Shown here: positions 34,553-42,191 of the stretch, in pieces | How the letters are laid out: the number at the start of each line of letters is the position of its first letter | Numbering within the stretch: position 1 is the stretch's first letter | DNA from: Lachnospiraceae bacterium | GTDB lineage: Bacteria > Bacillota > Clostridia > Lachnospirales > Lachnospiraceae | Direction of reading: 5' to 3' | Assembly (NCBI GenBank): GCA_017540605.1 | Contig: JAFYAS010000063.1 | Coordinates: 1-50,715, forward strand | DNA length: 50,715 nucleotides | Made by a program: the position numbers and the translations under genes | The notes under the pieces: generated by a model | Database searches by the model: none | What the model saw: the letters and a program-made list of their open reading frames with translations, nothing else | Told to the model about the DNA's origin: nothing

Positions 34553-37054
34553 TTACTCACTCTTCTTTTTATCACTCTCTATTGATGCAGTCTTATATAT
34601 GAACTTCACGCTTGTCTTTGCATCCTCTGCAGCATCTGTGAATATACCGTAATCCTTGCCAGCGTCAATAGTTGCCTTTGTCCTGTCGGCAAGGCCGGAA
34701 ATATCATAATCATCCAGATCATTAAGAGCATCATGTACCTTTCCGGTAAGCTTCTTTATACCCTCTTTATCGAACTTATCCATACCATCTGAAAGGGTTT
34801 TACTTCCCTCATAAAGCTTTGTGGTTCCTGTAAGAAGATCCTTTATACCTGTATCTACCTTGCCAAGATTGGTGCTTATGGTCTTTGATCCGTCGTAAAG
34901 CTTTCCAACACCGCCTGACAAAGCTGAAGCTCCCTTTGAAAGCGTTCCCGCACCTGTTGAAAGAGCACTTGAACCGCTTCTAAGCTTCTTTACACCCTTG
35001 TCAAGCTTTGATGCTCCTGTTGAAAGAGCGCTTGATCCGCTCTTTAGTTCTCCAAGACCTGAAACCAATGAACCTGAACCTGTATATGCTGAAGATGCAC
35101 CCTCTGAAAGCGCCTTTGATCCTGCATAAGCTGACTTTGCACCCTCTGAAAGTGCCTTTGATCCTGCATAAGCAGAATTGGTTCCTGCTGAAAGCTTCTT
35201 TGCACCCTCATATGCTGAAGCCGTTCCTGTTGCAAGGCTTGCCGCACCGGCAGCTGCATCCTTGATACCTGCTGTATAAGCTGCAACACCATTTTTCAGA
35301 TTCTCTGAACCGTCAGAAAGTGCTTTAAGATTCTTTGCAAGATCCTGATCCTCCATACCCTTTATCACTGCTCCAAGAGCTGCTGCCGCACCTCCCGCTT
35401 GATTTGCTTCGGCGATCAGTCCTGCTCTTTTATCAGGGTCAGCCTCAGTTTTTGCAGCCTCAGCCTTTGCGGCGCTGGCCTGCTCATACTGACTCTTCTT
35501 TGCCTTTAAATCAGCGATTGTCGCAGTCATAGCTTCTTTAAGGGCATCAACACCCTGATCAAGAGCCTGTGCTCCGCCATTTATAGTGTCATTGCTTGAT
35601 ACCGCTGTATTAAGTCCTACTGAAAGACTTGCCGCACCCTTATTGATGGTGTCAAGACCGGTCTCAAGCCCCTTTGCGCCTGAATCTATATCCTTTAGTC
35701 CATTTTCCAACCCTGAAGCACCTGTATTGATATCGCCTAGTCCGGTCTCAAGATCTGATGCGCCCTTGCTAAGAGAGCCAAGTCCGGTCTGAAGATCCTT
35801 CGCTCCGCTCTCTGCTGAGCTAACACCCTTGTCAAGCTTTGATGCTCCGTCTGCAAGAGACTTTGAGCCACTCTTTAAGCTTCCAACGCCCTTATCAAGC
35901 TTCTTTGCTCCGCTTGAAAGATCTGAGGCACCCTTGGCAAGCTTCTTTGCTCCCTTCACGGCACCATTCTTGCCTTCATAAGCCTTGGTAAGTGTATTGC
36001 TGCCTTCATAAAGCTTATCAACACCTGAACCCAGTGTCTTTGCACCATCATCAAGAGTCTTTACTCCTTCAGTCAGCTTGCTTGAACCGTCAACCAGCTT
36101 TCCGGAAGCATCCTCAAGATCACCGAGCTTGTCATCAAGCTCATCAAGATCATCAAGGCTGTCAAGCATAGACTTTCCGTCCTCTTTCTTTTCATCATCG
36201 ATCTTGATAGTAGAAAGCATGTCTGTCATAGCAGCTGTGATAGTCATATCAAGCTGGAAGTCAGTCACATCAGCACTTACCTCAACATATTTGGGAATAT
36301 CCAGATCAAGCTTGTCAGAAAGCTTATTCGAAAGCTTTAAGCTCTCCTCAAGTCCCGGCATAGCTGTACCTATCACAATGGTCCTTTCTCCCTCGGAAAT
36401 AACTCGTCCATTAGTTACCTTGACATTCTGGAAGTTATCCTCATCAAGTATCATACCACTCATCATCATGAAGGGAACATATACTTCATATTCCTTGTCA
36501 TCCACCTTCATAGTAGTCTTTTCATTGTTGGTATAATCAAAACGAATGGTGACATGACCGCTTTTTCCTGCTATCTCCTCAGGTGTCACGCTCTTTCCGT
36601 CAAGAGTATAGCTGACCTTCACATCCACCGGAAGCTTCTTATCAGTCTTTCCCTGATAATAGATGTCCTTGCCCTTTGCATCCCAGGTCACATCATTGCC
36701 ACTTTGGGTAAACGTCTCAGAACCCTTGACATTCTCTATATCCTTAAGGTCTGATTTATCCTCAAGCTTATCCTTGCCCTCAGGATTTTTAAGCCATTCG
36801 CTGACGATAGTTTCCTTCACGCTGCCGTCAGCATTTGCAACAACATATACTGTTTCGGATTTGTCAATCTCCTCGTCATCTGCGTTATCATTGTCTATAA
36901 TTGTATCTGTGAGCATCTGCTCATCCTCTTCAATATCATCCTGTTTTGTCTCTACAGCATATGCTGTTCTCGGATAAAATGTATATCCTGTTGTTCCTGC
37001 AAGTGTTGCTGCCATACACATAGCTGCTATTTTCATTGCTCTTTTCTTAGTCAT
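34553..37054 (-). CDS. Secreted protein with long Gly-containing heptad repeats (YhgE/Pip-like)
   Basis: This 833-residue protein has a signal peptide (AMKIAAMCMAATLAGTTGYTF) and a globular N-terminal region (about 90-300). Hundreds of residues of xxGaxxL heptads follow, such as LDKGVGSLKSGSKSLADGA and SDLETGLGDINTGASGLENGL, giving an extended helical rod. A helical insertion with KAEAAKTEADPDKRAGL lies near 540. The repeats match those of YhgE/Pip-type membrane proteins, but no C-terminal membrane spans are present, so it should be secreted or held by the partner. It starts 81 bp after the MMPL transporter gene on the same strand, an arrangement often seen. Confidence 0.8.
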   Translation of the reverse strand: MTKKRAMKIAAMCMAATLAGTTGYTFYPRTAYAVETKQDDIEEDEQMLTDTIIDNDNADDEEIDKSETVYVVANADGSVKETIVSEWLKNPEGKDKLEDKSDLKDIENVKGSETFTQSGNDVTWDAKGKDIYYQGKTDKKLPVDVKVSYTLDGKSVTPEEIAGKSGHVTIRFDYTNNEKTTMKVDDKEYEVYVPFMMMSGMILDEDNFQNVKVTNGRVISEGERTIVIGTAMPGLEESLKLSNKLSDKLDLDIPKYVEVSADVTDFQLDMTITAAMTDMLSTIKIDDEKKEDGKSMLDSLDDLDELDDKLGDLEDASGKLVDGSSKLTEGVKTLDDGAKTLGSGVDKLYEGSNTLTKAYEGKNGAVKGAKKLAKGASDLSSGAKKLDKGVGSLKSGSKSLADGASKLDKGVSSAESGAKDLQTGLGSLSKGASDLETGLGDINTGASGLENGLKDIDSGAKGLETGLDTINKGAASLSVGLNTAVSSNDTINGGAQALDQGVDALKEAMTATIADLKAKKSQYEQASAAKAEAAKTEADPDKRAGLIAEANQAGGAAAALGAVIKGMEDQDLAKNLKALSDGSENLKNGVAAYTAGIKDAAAGAASLATGTASAYEGAKKLSAGTNSAYAGSKALSEGAKSAYAGSKALSEGASSAYTGSGSLVSGLGELKSGSSALSTGASKLDKGVKKLRSGSSALSTGAGTLSKGASALSGGVGKLYDGSKTISTNLGKVDTGIKDLLTGTTKLYEGSKTLSDGMDKFDKEGIKKLTGKVHDALNDLDDYDISGLADRTKATIDAGKDYGIFTDAAEDAKTSVKFIYKTASIESDKKKSE
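35085..35185 (-). repeat. 42-bp tandem repeat within the secreted repeat protein gene
   Basis: Two nearly identical units of 42 bp encode KSAYAGSKALSEGA twice in the coding strand, with further diverged units on both sides. The similarity at DNA level points to recent duplication inside the rod; boundaries are approximate. Confidence 0.7.
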
Positions 37055-37135
37055 AGTTGATCATCCTTTCGAGTTCGTTATAACTAACTACATTTATATT
37101 ATTATAATCATTATTCTTAAATATGCAAGTATTTA

Positions 37136-39232
37136 TTATGCTTCCGATACTTTTTCCTTTCCCGGTCCAAAGCCTATGCTGGTATGACATATCACCCAGT
37201 CAAAAAGAACGAAGAGAGACGGAAGTATGAATATTACCACAAACATACTGATGATAGCTCCTCTTGACATCAGCATGCAAAGTGAGCTGATCATGTCGAT
37301 CTTTGAACAGAGTGCCACTCCAATGGTCGCTGCAAAGAACGAAAGTGCACTTACGAGAACCGATTTACAGCTTGAGCTGTGGGCTATCTTGATAGCTTCT
37401 TTCTTGGTGGCTCCGGCATTTCTTTCCTTCTTATATCTGGTAGTCATAAGGATCGCATAGTCCACTGTAGCTCCCAGCTGAATAGTTCCTATAACAATGG
37501 ATGCCACGAAGGGAAGTGTGGTATTGGTATAATATGCAAGTCCCATGTTGATGAAGATCGCAAGCTCGATTGAAGATACCAGTATGATAGGAAGTGATAT
37601 TGACTTAAACAGTATAAGTATTATCACAAATATCACACCGATTGAAACCGTACTTACTGTCTTGAAATCCTTGTCTGTGATCTCGATAAGATCCTTGGTA
37701 CCTGCCGCCTCACCGATCAGCATTGCTTGCTCATCATAGCTCTTTATGATCTCATTTATCTCGGAACACTGCTTATTTACCTCATCCGAAGCTGCCTTAT
37801 AATCTGTTCCTATGAGCATCAGCTTGTATTCATCCGATTCAAGCTTACCTTTGATTTCGCCGGGAATCAACACATCGGGAATTGTATCTCCGATCATTCC
37901 GTCAAGGCTTAAGCAAAATTCTACGCCGTCAAGCTTTTCAATCTCTTTTGTCATTTGACGCATATCCTTGGCCGTGATGTCCTTATTTACAAGCACCATA
38001 TGAGGTGAATTCATATCAAAGTTTTCCTTCAGGGCATCATTTGCCTGAGTACTTAAAAGCGACTTAGGAAGTGTCTCATCAAGATTATAATAAACCTTAT
38101 AGTGTGTATATCCATAAAGCGCAGGGATCATCAGGATCACGAAAAGTGCTATGAATATAGGATACTTCTTTGTCACAAAATCAGAAGTCCTGTTGATCTC
38201 AGGAAGGATCTGTCTGTGCATGGTCTTCTCGAGAGCCTTGTCAAATATAAGTATCATGGAAGGAAGAATTGTTACACTTGCGATAACTCCGATAGCAACG
38301 CCCTTCGCCATAACAAGTCCCATATCAAGTCCAAGAGAGAAGCTCATGAAGCAAAGTGCAAGGAAGCCGGCTATTGATGTGATGGAGCTTCCTACCACCG
38401 ATACCAGGGTGGCATCTATGGCATGATACATCGCTCTCTTCTTATCATCCGGATATCTTTCCTGATATTCCTCGTAGCTGTGCCATAAGAAAATGGAGTA
38501 ATCCATGGTAACACCGAGCTGTAAAACCGCTGCAAGGGCCTTAGTAAGATATGATATCTCACCAAGTACAATGTTGCTTCCCAAGTTGTAGATGATTGAC
38601 ATTCCTATACTTAGCAGGAAGAATATCGGTGCTAAGAAGTTGTCCATTGCAACCTGCAATACTATGATGGTAAGAATACCTGCAACCGCTACATAAACCG
38701 GCGTTTCCTGATTAGCTATAAGCTTTGTATCCTCTGCTACCGCCGACATACCGCTTAGGAAAACATGGTCGCTTGCGATACCTCTGATCTCCTCGACAGC
38801 TTCAAGAGTCTTATCATCTGAGGTAGTTCCCTCGAAAATGATGACCATCAAGGTTGCATCACCATTCATAAACATGTTCTGCATCTTGTCTGAAAGCATC
38901 TCGATGGGAATGGTGAGATCCGCAATACTGTCATACCATATAACAGTCTTTACTCCATTCACCTCCTCGATCTGTTTTCTGACCTCGGAGACCTGTTCGT
39001 TGTTCATACCTTTTACTACGATCAGCGACATAGCTCCACTTCCGAACTGATCTACCAGGATATCCTGGCCCTTCATGGTCTCGATCTCTTTTGGAAGGTA
39101 AGTTAGCAGATCATAGTTGACACGGGTGTTAAGAAAGCCAAGCACTGACGGAACAAGAAGTAGAAAGCCAAGTATCAGGATCGGGATCCTCATGGTCACC
39201 ACCGCTTTTCCGAATCGATGTTCATTACCCAT
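37136..39232 (-). CDS. MMPL/RND-family transporter
   Basis: This 698-residue protein has the two-fold RND layout: a first span (about 14-33), an extracytoplasmic loop, five spans with a sterol-sensing-like segment, then the same again. Motifs include GVTMDYSIFLWHSY in the first half and GATVDYAILMTTRY in the second, the conserved (G)xxxDYxxxxxxR segments of MMPL proteins. Members export lipids or hydrophobic drugs. The extracytoplasmic loops are small, as in Gram-positive members. The gene is divergent from tetR across a region with five matching operators, so TetR most likely represses it. Confidence 0.9.
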   Translation of the reverse strand: MGNEHRFGKAVVTMRIPILILGFLLLVPSVLGFLNTRVNYDLLTYLPKEIETMKGQDILVDQFGSGAMSLIVVKGMNNEQVSEVRKQIEEVNGVKTVIWYDSIADLTIPIEMLSDKMQNMFMNGDATLMVIIFEGTTSDDKTLEAVEEIRGIASDHVFLSGMSAVAEDTKLIANQETPVYVAVAGILTIIVLQVAMDNFLAPIFFLLSIGMSIIYNLGSNIVLGEISYLTKALAAVLQLGVTMDYSIFLWHSYEEYQERYPDDKKRAMYHAIDATLVSVVGSSITSIAGFLALCFMSFSLGLDMGLVMAKGVAIGVIASVTILPSMILIFDKALEKTMHRQILPEINRTSDFVTKKYPIFIALFVILMIPALYGYTHYKVYYNLDETLPKSLLSTQANDALKENFDMNSPHMVLVNKDITAKDMRQMTKEIEKLDGVEFCLSLDGMIGDTIPDVLIPGEIKGKLESDEYKLMLIGTDYKAASDEVNKQCSEINEIIKSYDEQAMLIGEAAGTKDLIEITDKDFKTVSTVSIGVIFVIILILFKSISLPIILVSSIELAIFINMGLAYYTNTTLPFVASIVIGTIQLGATVDYAILMTTRYKKERNAGATKKEAIKIAHSSSCKSVLVSALSFFAATIGVALCSKIDMISSLCMLMSRGAIISMFVVIFILPSLFVLFDWVICHTSIGFGPGKEKVSEA

Positions 39233-39324
39233 TTTATCATCCTCTTTTCAATATAGTTTTTATTCTGACTTTTGGTCAAACCAATTTAATGTTTTATGAC
39301 CGCCGGTCATTTATTGTTGAGTAT

Positions 39325-39353
39325 GTTATAGCACATTTCTGACCGTTGGTCAA
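39325..39353 (-). promoter_or_regulatory. Promoter of the MMPL transporter gene
   Basis: On the minus strand TTGACC (39348-39353) and TATAAC (39325-39330) are 17 bp apart, with TGC before the -10 box. The -35 box overlaps operator three, and operators one and two lie downstream, where a repressor would block transcription. Confidence 0.75.
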
Positions 39354-39402
39354 TATCTAAATTGAAATTTGTTGTATTTTTGACTTTTGGTCATTTTTAG
39401 CC

Positions 39403-39431
39403 TTGACTTTTTAGCAATTATATCTTATATT
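39403..39431 (+). promoter_or_regulatory. Promoter of tetR
   Basis: TTGACT (39403-39408) and TATATT (39426-39431) are 17 bp apart. The predicted start, near 39438, lies just before operator five, suggesting autorepression. Confidence 0.75.
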
Positions 39432-39501
39432 AATGTTCAAAAGAGACCACTGGTCATTTTCTGATCAAAGTCTTCTTTATATTTATAAAAGGAATGATAA
39501 T

Positions 39502-40158
39502 ATGGCAAATGTAACACTAAAAAAATCGGCCATCAATAAGAGACAAAAAAAAGAAGCCCTGATGAATACAGCCTTCGAGCTTTTTACATCCAAGGGCATC
39601 AACAAGACTTCCATATCTGATATAGTAGAGAAAGCGGGAGTCGCAAAAGGAACCTTCTATCTTTATTTTAAGGATAAGTATGACATCAGGAACTACCTTA
39701 TATCAAGCAAGGCTGAGCAACTTTTTTTAACCGCTCACAAGGCCTTGGACACAACAAAGATTCCGGAGATTGAAGATCAGATAGTATTTATAGTTGATAA
39801 TTGCTTGAATCAACTGACAGAGAACCCATCTCTTCTTAATTTCATTTCCAAGAACTTAAGCTGGGGTGTGTTCAAGAAGGCGTTGGTGGATCCGGAGTCA
39901 GAAAGTGATATGAATACTATGGATATGGACGAGCTTGATTCTGAGAATTTCAGCTTTTACAAGATATACCAATATCTGATCAACTCCTCAGACAGACAAT
40001 TCAAGGATCCTGAGATCATGCTTTTTATGATCATAGAGCTTGTCAGCTCCACCTGCTACAGCTCTATACTCTACAGCGAGCCCTGTAACATAGACGAATT
40101 AAAACCCCACCTGTTTAAGCAGGTGAGGCATATATTGGAAGATCACGAAGAAGTTTAG
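39502..40158 (+). CDS. TetR-family repressor of the MMPL transporter
   Basis: This 218-residue protein is read from ATG at 39502, preceded by AAAAGGA; the longer frame from 39433 would place an operator and the promoter's start site inside the gene. The TetR_N helix-turn-helix is at about 15-62 (NTAFELFTSKGINKTSISDIVEKAGVAKGTFYLYF, read in parts). The C-terminal half is an all-helical ligand domain that is not specific to a known inducer. It is divergent from the transporter and flanked by five operator copies, so local control is very likely. Confidence 0.92.
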   Translation: MANVTLKKSAINKRQKKEALMNTAFELFTSKGINKTSISDIVEKAGVAKGTFYLYFKDKYDIRNYLISSKAEQLFLTAHKALDTTKIPEIEDQIVFIVDNCLNQLTENPSLLNFISKNLSWGVFKKALVDPESESDMNTMDMDELDSENFSFYKIYQYLINSSDRQFKDPEIMLFMIIELVSSTCYSSILYSEPCNIDELKPHLFKQVRHILEDHEEV

Positions 40159-40184
40159 TTTTTGTTTTTTTCATCCCCCTTACA

Positions 40185-40220
40185 GACCGGCTGTTAAAGT
40201 GACAGCCGGTCATTCTTTTG
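40185..40220 (+). terminator. Terminator after tetR
   Basis: GACCGGCTGT (40185-40194) pairs with ACAGCCGGTC (40202-40211) around TAAAGTG, followed by ATTCTTTTG. The right arm also reads TGACAGCCGGTCA (40200-40212), one mismatch from the operator consensus. Confidence 0.75.
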
Positions 40221-40232
40221 TATTTTGGTCGT

Positions 40233-41825
40233 TCAAAAGGATATATTTCTAAGTTGAACCTTTTTATCTCCATGATAGATAAGATAAAGAGGATGAACTC
40301 CATCAGGAAGAGATAATTGTGAAGCAGTTTTAATCCACTGCATGGTATCTTTCGAATCTGCATTTATCCATATCCTACCAACACTCTCACCGTCTATCGA
40401 AAGCTTTACATCAAAAAAGCATTCGTTTGTAGGCTCCGAATCCACATAGCCCTTCATCTTCTTTTCATCATCCATCTTTCTCTCATCAAGTCTTACAGGG
40501 CCTTCGTAGATTGCCTTGTTCTCTTCTGTTTCAAATCTAAACTCCACTCCGAGGGAGTTCACATTTTTCATATCAAAATATTTAAAGCCTATCAATGTTC
40601 CATGGCAAATCTCTCCGATGAATCTGTCATCACCGAGATTTGTCACATTGGGAAAAGATGTGGCATAGATACTGTTGCAGCCGTGAGGCATATATCCATT
40701 GGTGATATTGCAGGCAATAACCGCTGGATAGGTTCCGATTGCCTTTAGAGGCCCATCATTTAAACCGCAGCTTGTAATCTCCACCTGATCAATACTTCCG
40801 TCAGGCTTTATCTCTATCTTCTCCGCACATGACTGTCTGCTGTAATCGGACTTATGAGTAAGTCTGTGATAAAAAACATACCACTGCCCATTTATCTCGA
40901 TAATGCTGCCATGGGTGGTTCCTGTCATATTGAGCTTTTCATTGATGGTTCTTCCCGCTATGCCCACATCACCATTGGAAACGATAGAGCCGCCAAAGGT
41001 GAAGTCCTTATCCGGATAATCACTTACCGCATAGCAAAGCTCATGATTCTGCCAAGAGGAATAAATAAAATAATACTTTTCTCCCACTTTTCTCATAGAC
41101 GATGCTTCAAAGAAAGGATGTGTCTCAAAGCTCGTCCCCTTAACCTTGTAGGGAATCAGATGCTTTGGCTCCTCCTTTATGGTCAGCATATCATCCTCTA
41201 AGACAGCTGTGATCGGACCCATAATGCTGTCAGGATAACTAAGTATCTCTTCCTTTGTCTTTCCGAACATCTCCATCTCAGACTTTATATAGCTTTCATT
41301 TTCAGGAAAATCAGGCTCTTCTTCAAATCCATATTGAGTTCCGTAATAAAGCCTGATCACTCCATTATCATTCATCACCGCAGGATCAAAGCAGACATAT
41401 TTTTCCATGGGTGAGCCATCCTTATTCCTTACAAATCCAAGAAATTCATAGGGACCAACCGGACTATCCGCCACCGCCACACTTATGGGACCCACATAGC
41501 CGCCCACGCCATAATCTCCTGCCATGCTGTAATAGAGATAATATCTCCCATCATTACCCTCTACCACATCAGGAGCATACATATATTTAAGCTTTGGATA
41601 TTGGGGATCTTCGCTGGCCTTGTAGATCACGCCCTCGTATCTCCAGTCTGAAAGATCAGTAACCGGTGCAGAATAGGTCACGTAATCAAGCATACAGAAG
41701 GTATAGCCACCCTCCTTGTCATGTGATCCGAAAATGTAAACCCTGTCTCCAAACACATGGGGTTCACCGTCGGGGATGTATTCATTTAGGGGAAGATAGG
41801 GATTGAATACTTGATTTTTTTTCAT
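40233..41825 (-). CDS. Cytoplasmic glycoside hydrolase family 43 enzyme
   Basis: This 530-residue protein has a five-bladed beta-propeller of GH43 type (about 8-350) and a C-terminal beta-sandwich resembling a CBM6-like module (about 385-530). The GH43 triad is likely D19 (IPDGEPHVFGDRVY), D147 (CFDPAV) and E240 (FFEASS). The family includes beta-xylosidases, alpha-arabinofuranosidases and galactosidases; which one cannot be settled here. No signal peptide is present, so it probably acts on imported oligosaccharides. No transporter or sugar-specific regulator gene is adjacent. Its promoter carries a palindromic operator. Confidence 0.88.
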   Translation of the reverse strand: MKKNQVFNPYLPLNEYIPDGEPHVFGDRVYIFGSHDKEGGYTFCMLDYVTYSAPVTDLSDWRYEGVIYKASEDPQYPKLKYMYAPDVVEGNDGRYYLYYSMAGDYGVGGYVGPISVAVADSPVGPYEFLGFVRNKDGSPMEKYVCFDPAVMNDNGVIRLYYGTQYGFEEEPDFPENESYIKSEMEMFGKTKEEILSYPDSIMGPITAVLEDDMLTIKEEPKHLIPYKVKGTSFETHPFFEASSMRKVGEKYYFIYSSWQNHELCYAVSDYPDKDFTFGGSIVSNGDVGIAGRTINEKLNMTGTTHGSIIEINGQWYVFYHRLTHKSDYSRQSCAEKIEIKPDGSIDQVEITSCGLNDGPLKAIGTYPAVIACNITNGYMPHGCNSIYATSFPNVTNLGDDRFIGEICHGTLIGFKYFDMKNVNSLGVEFRFETEENKAIYEGPVRLDERKMDDEKKMKGYVDSEPTNECFFDVKLSIDGESVGRIWINADSKDTMQWIKTASQLSLPDGVHPLYLIYHGDKKVQLRNISF

Positions 41826-41854
41826 ATCAGGGTTCCTTCCTTTTATTTGAATCT

Positions 41855-41901
41855 AACGTAACTGTTCGTTACAATCTATCACGACAAACAAACCCTGTCA
41901 A
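41855..41901 (-). promoter_or_regulatory. GH43 promoter with palindromic operator
   Basis: On the minus strand TTGACA (41896-41901) and TAGATT (41873-41878) are 17 bp apart. Immediately after the -10 box is the palindrome GTAAC-TGTTC-GTTAC (41858-41872, plus strand), extended by AACG/CGTT. Its position suits repression, as for LacI- or GntR-type sugar regulators, whose gene is not in the window. Confidence 0.65.
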
Positions 41902-41946
41902 TGATCAGATATAGGATAATTAAAAAAAACAACGGATGATATCATA

Positions 41947-41975
41947 TGGATTTTACATTTATTCTGTACTATAAT
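41947..41975 (+). promoter_or_regulatory. Promoter for the rod-hairpin element and BspA-like gene
   Basis: TATAAT (41970-41975) is a perfect -10 box; a weak TGGATT (41947-41952) lies 17 bp upstream. The expected start, near 41982, is about 12 bp before the base of the long hairpin. Most of the 366-bp gap 41826-42191 is covered by this promoter, the hairpin and the GH43 control region. Confidence 0.55.
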
Positions 41976-41993
41976 CAATGTATGCGAGTTTTC

Positions 41994-42170
41994 GTTAACT
42001 AGTGCATCGGCCGCAAAATAACTGAACTAATGCGCAGAATGCTTGCCCGAGAGTGCATACCTGAAAACGTAGGCGTAGCGGGCTACGCTGAGGCTTTCAG
42101 GTATGTTCTATCGGGATAAGCAGGCAAGCATTCGGTCCAGTTATTTAAGGACCGAGGCACTAGGTTTAAC
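41994..42170 (+). ncRNA. 177-nt rod-like structured element in the 5' leader of the BspA-like gene
   Basis: Nested pairings close one long rod. GTTAA-CTAGTGC (41994-42005) pairs with GCACTAG/TTAAC (42157-42170). TCGGCC (42007-42012) pairs with GGaCCGA (42149-42155). AAATAACTG (42016-42024) pairs with CAGTTATTT (42138-42146). GAATGCTTGCC (42037-42047) pairs with GGCAAGCATTC (42123-42133). CATACCTGAAA (42056-42066) pairs with TTTCAGGTATG (42095-42105). GCGTAG (42073-42078) pairs with CTACGC (42083-42088) around CGGG. More than 50 pairs are Watson-Crick. An AAAGGAGG site and ATG follow directly. It was not recognised as a named RNA. A palindromic mobile repeat is the alternative. Confidence 0.6.
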
Positions 42171-42191
42171 TAAAAGGAGGTATTTTCAAAA

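Larger units (their letters stand above)
39266..39456. promoter_or_regulatory. Five 13-bp TetR-type operators between the MMPL and tetR genes
   Basis: Copies of the palindrome TGACCnnnGGTCA lie at 39266-39278, 39297-39309, 39340-39352, 39381-39393 and 39444-39456. Sites two and three are perfect palindromes outside the centre; the others have one or two changes. Centre-to-centre distances are 31, 43, 41 and 63 bp, close to 3, 4, 4 and 6 helical turns. Site three covers the -35 box of the transporter promoter and site five lies just after the tetR start point. Confidence 0.85.
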
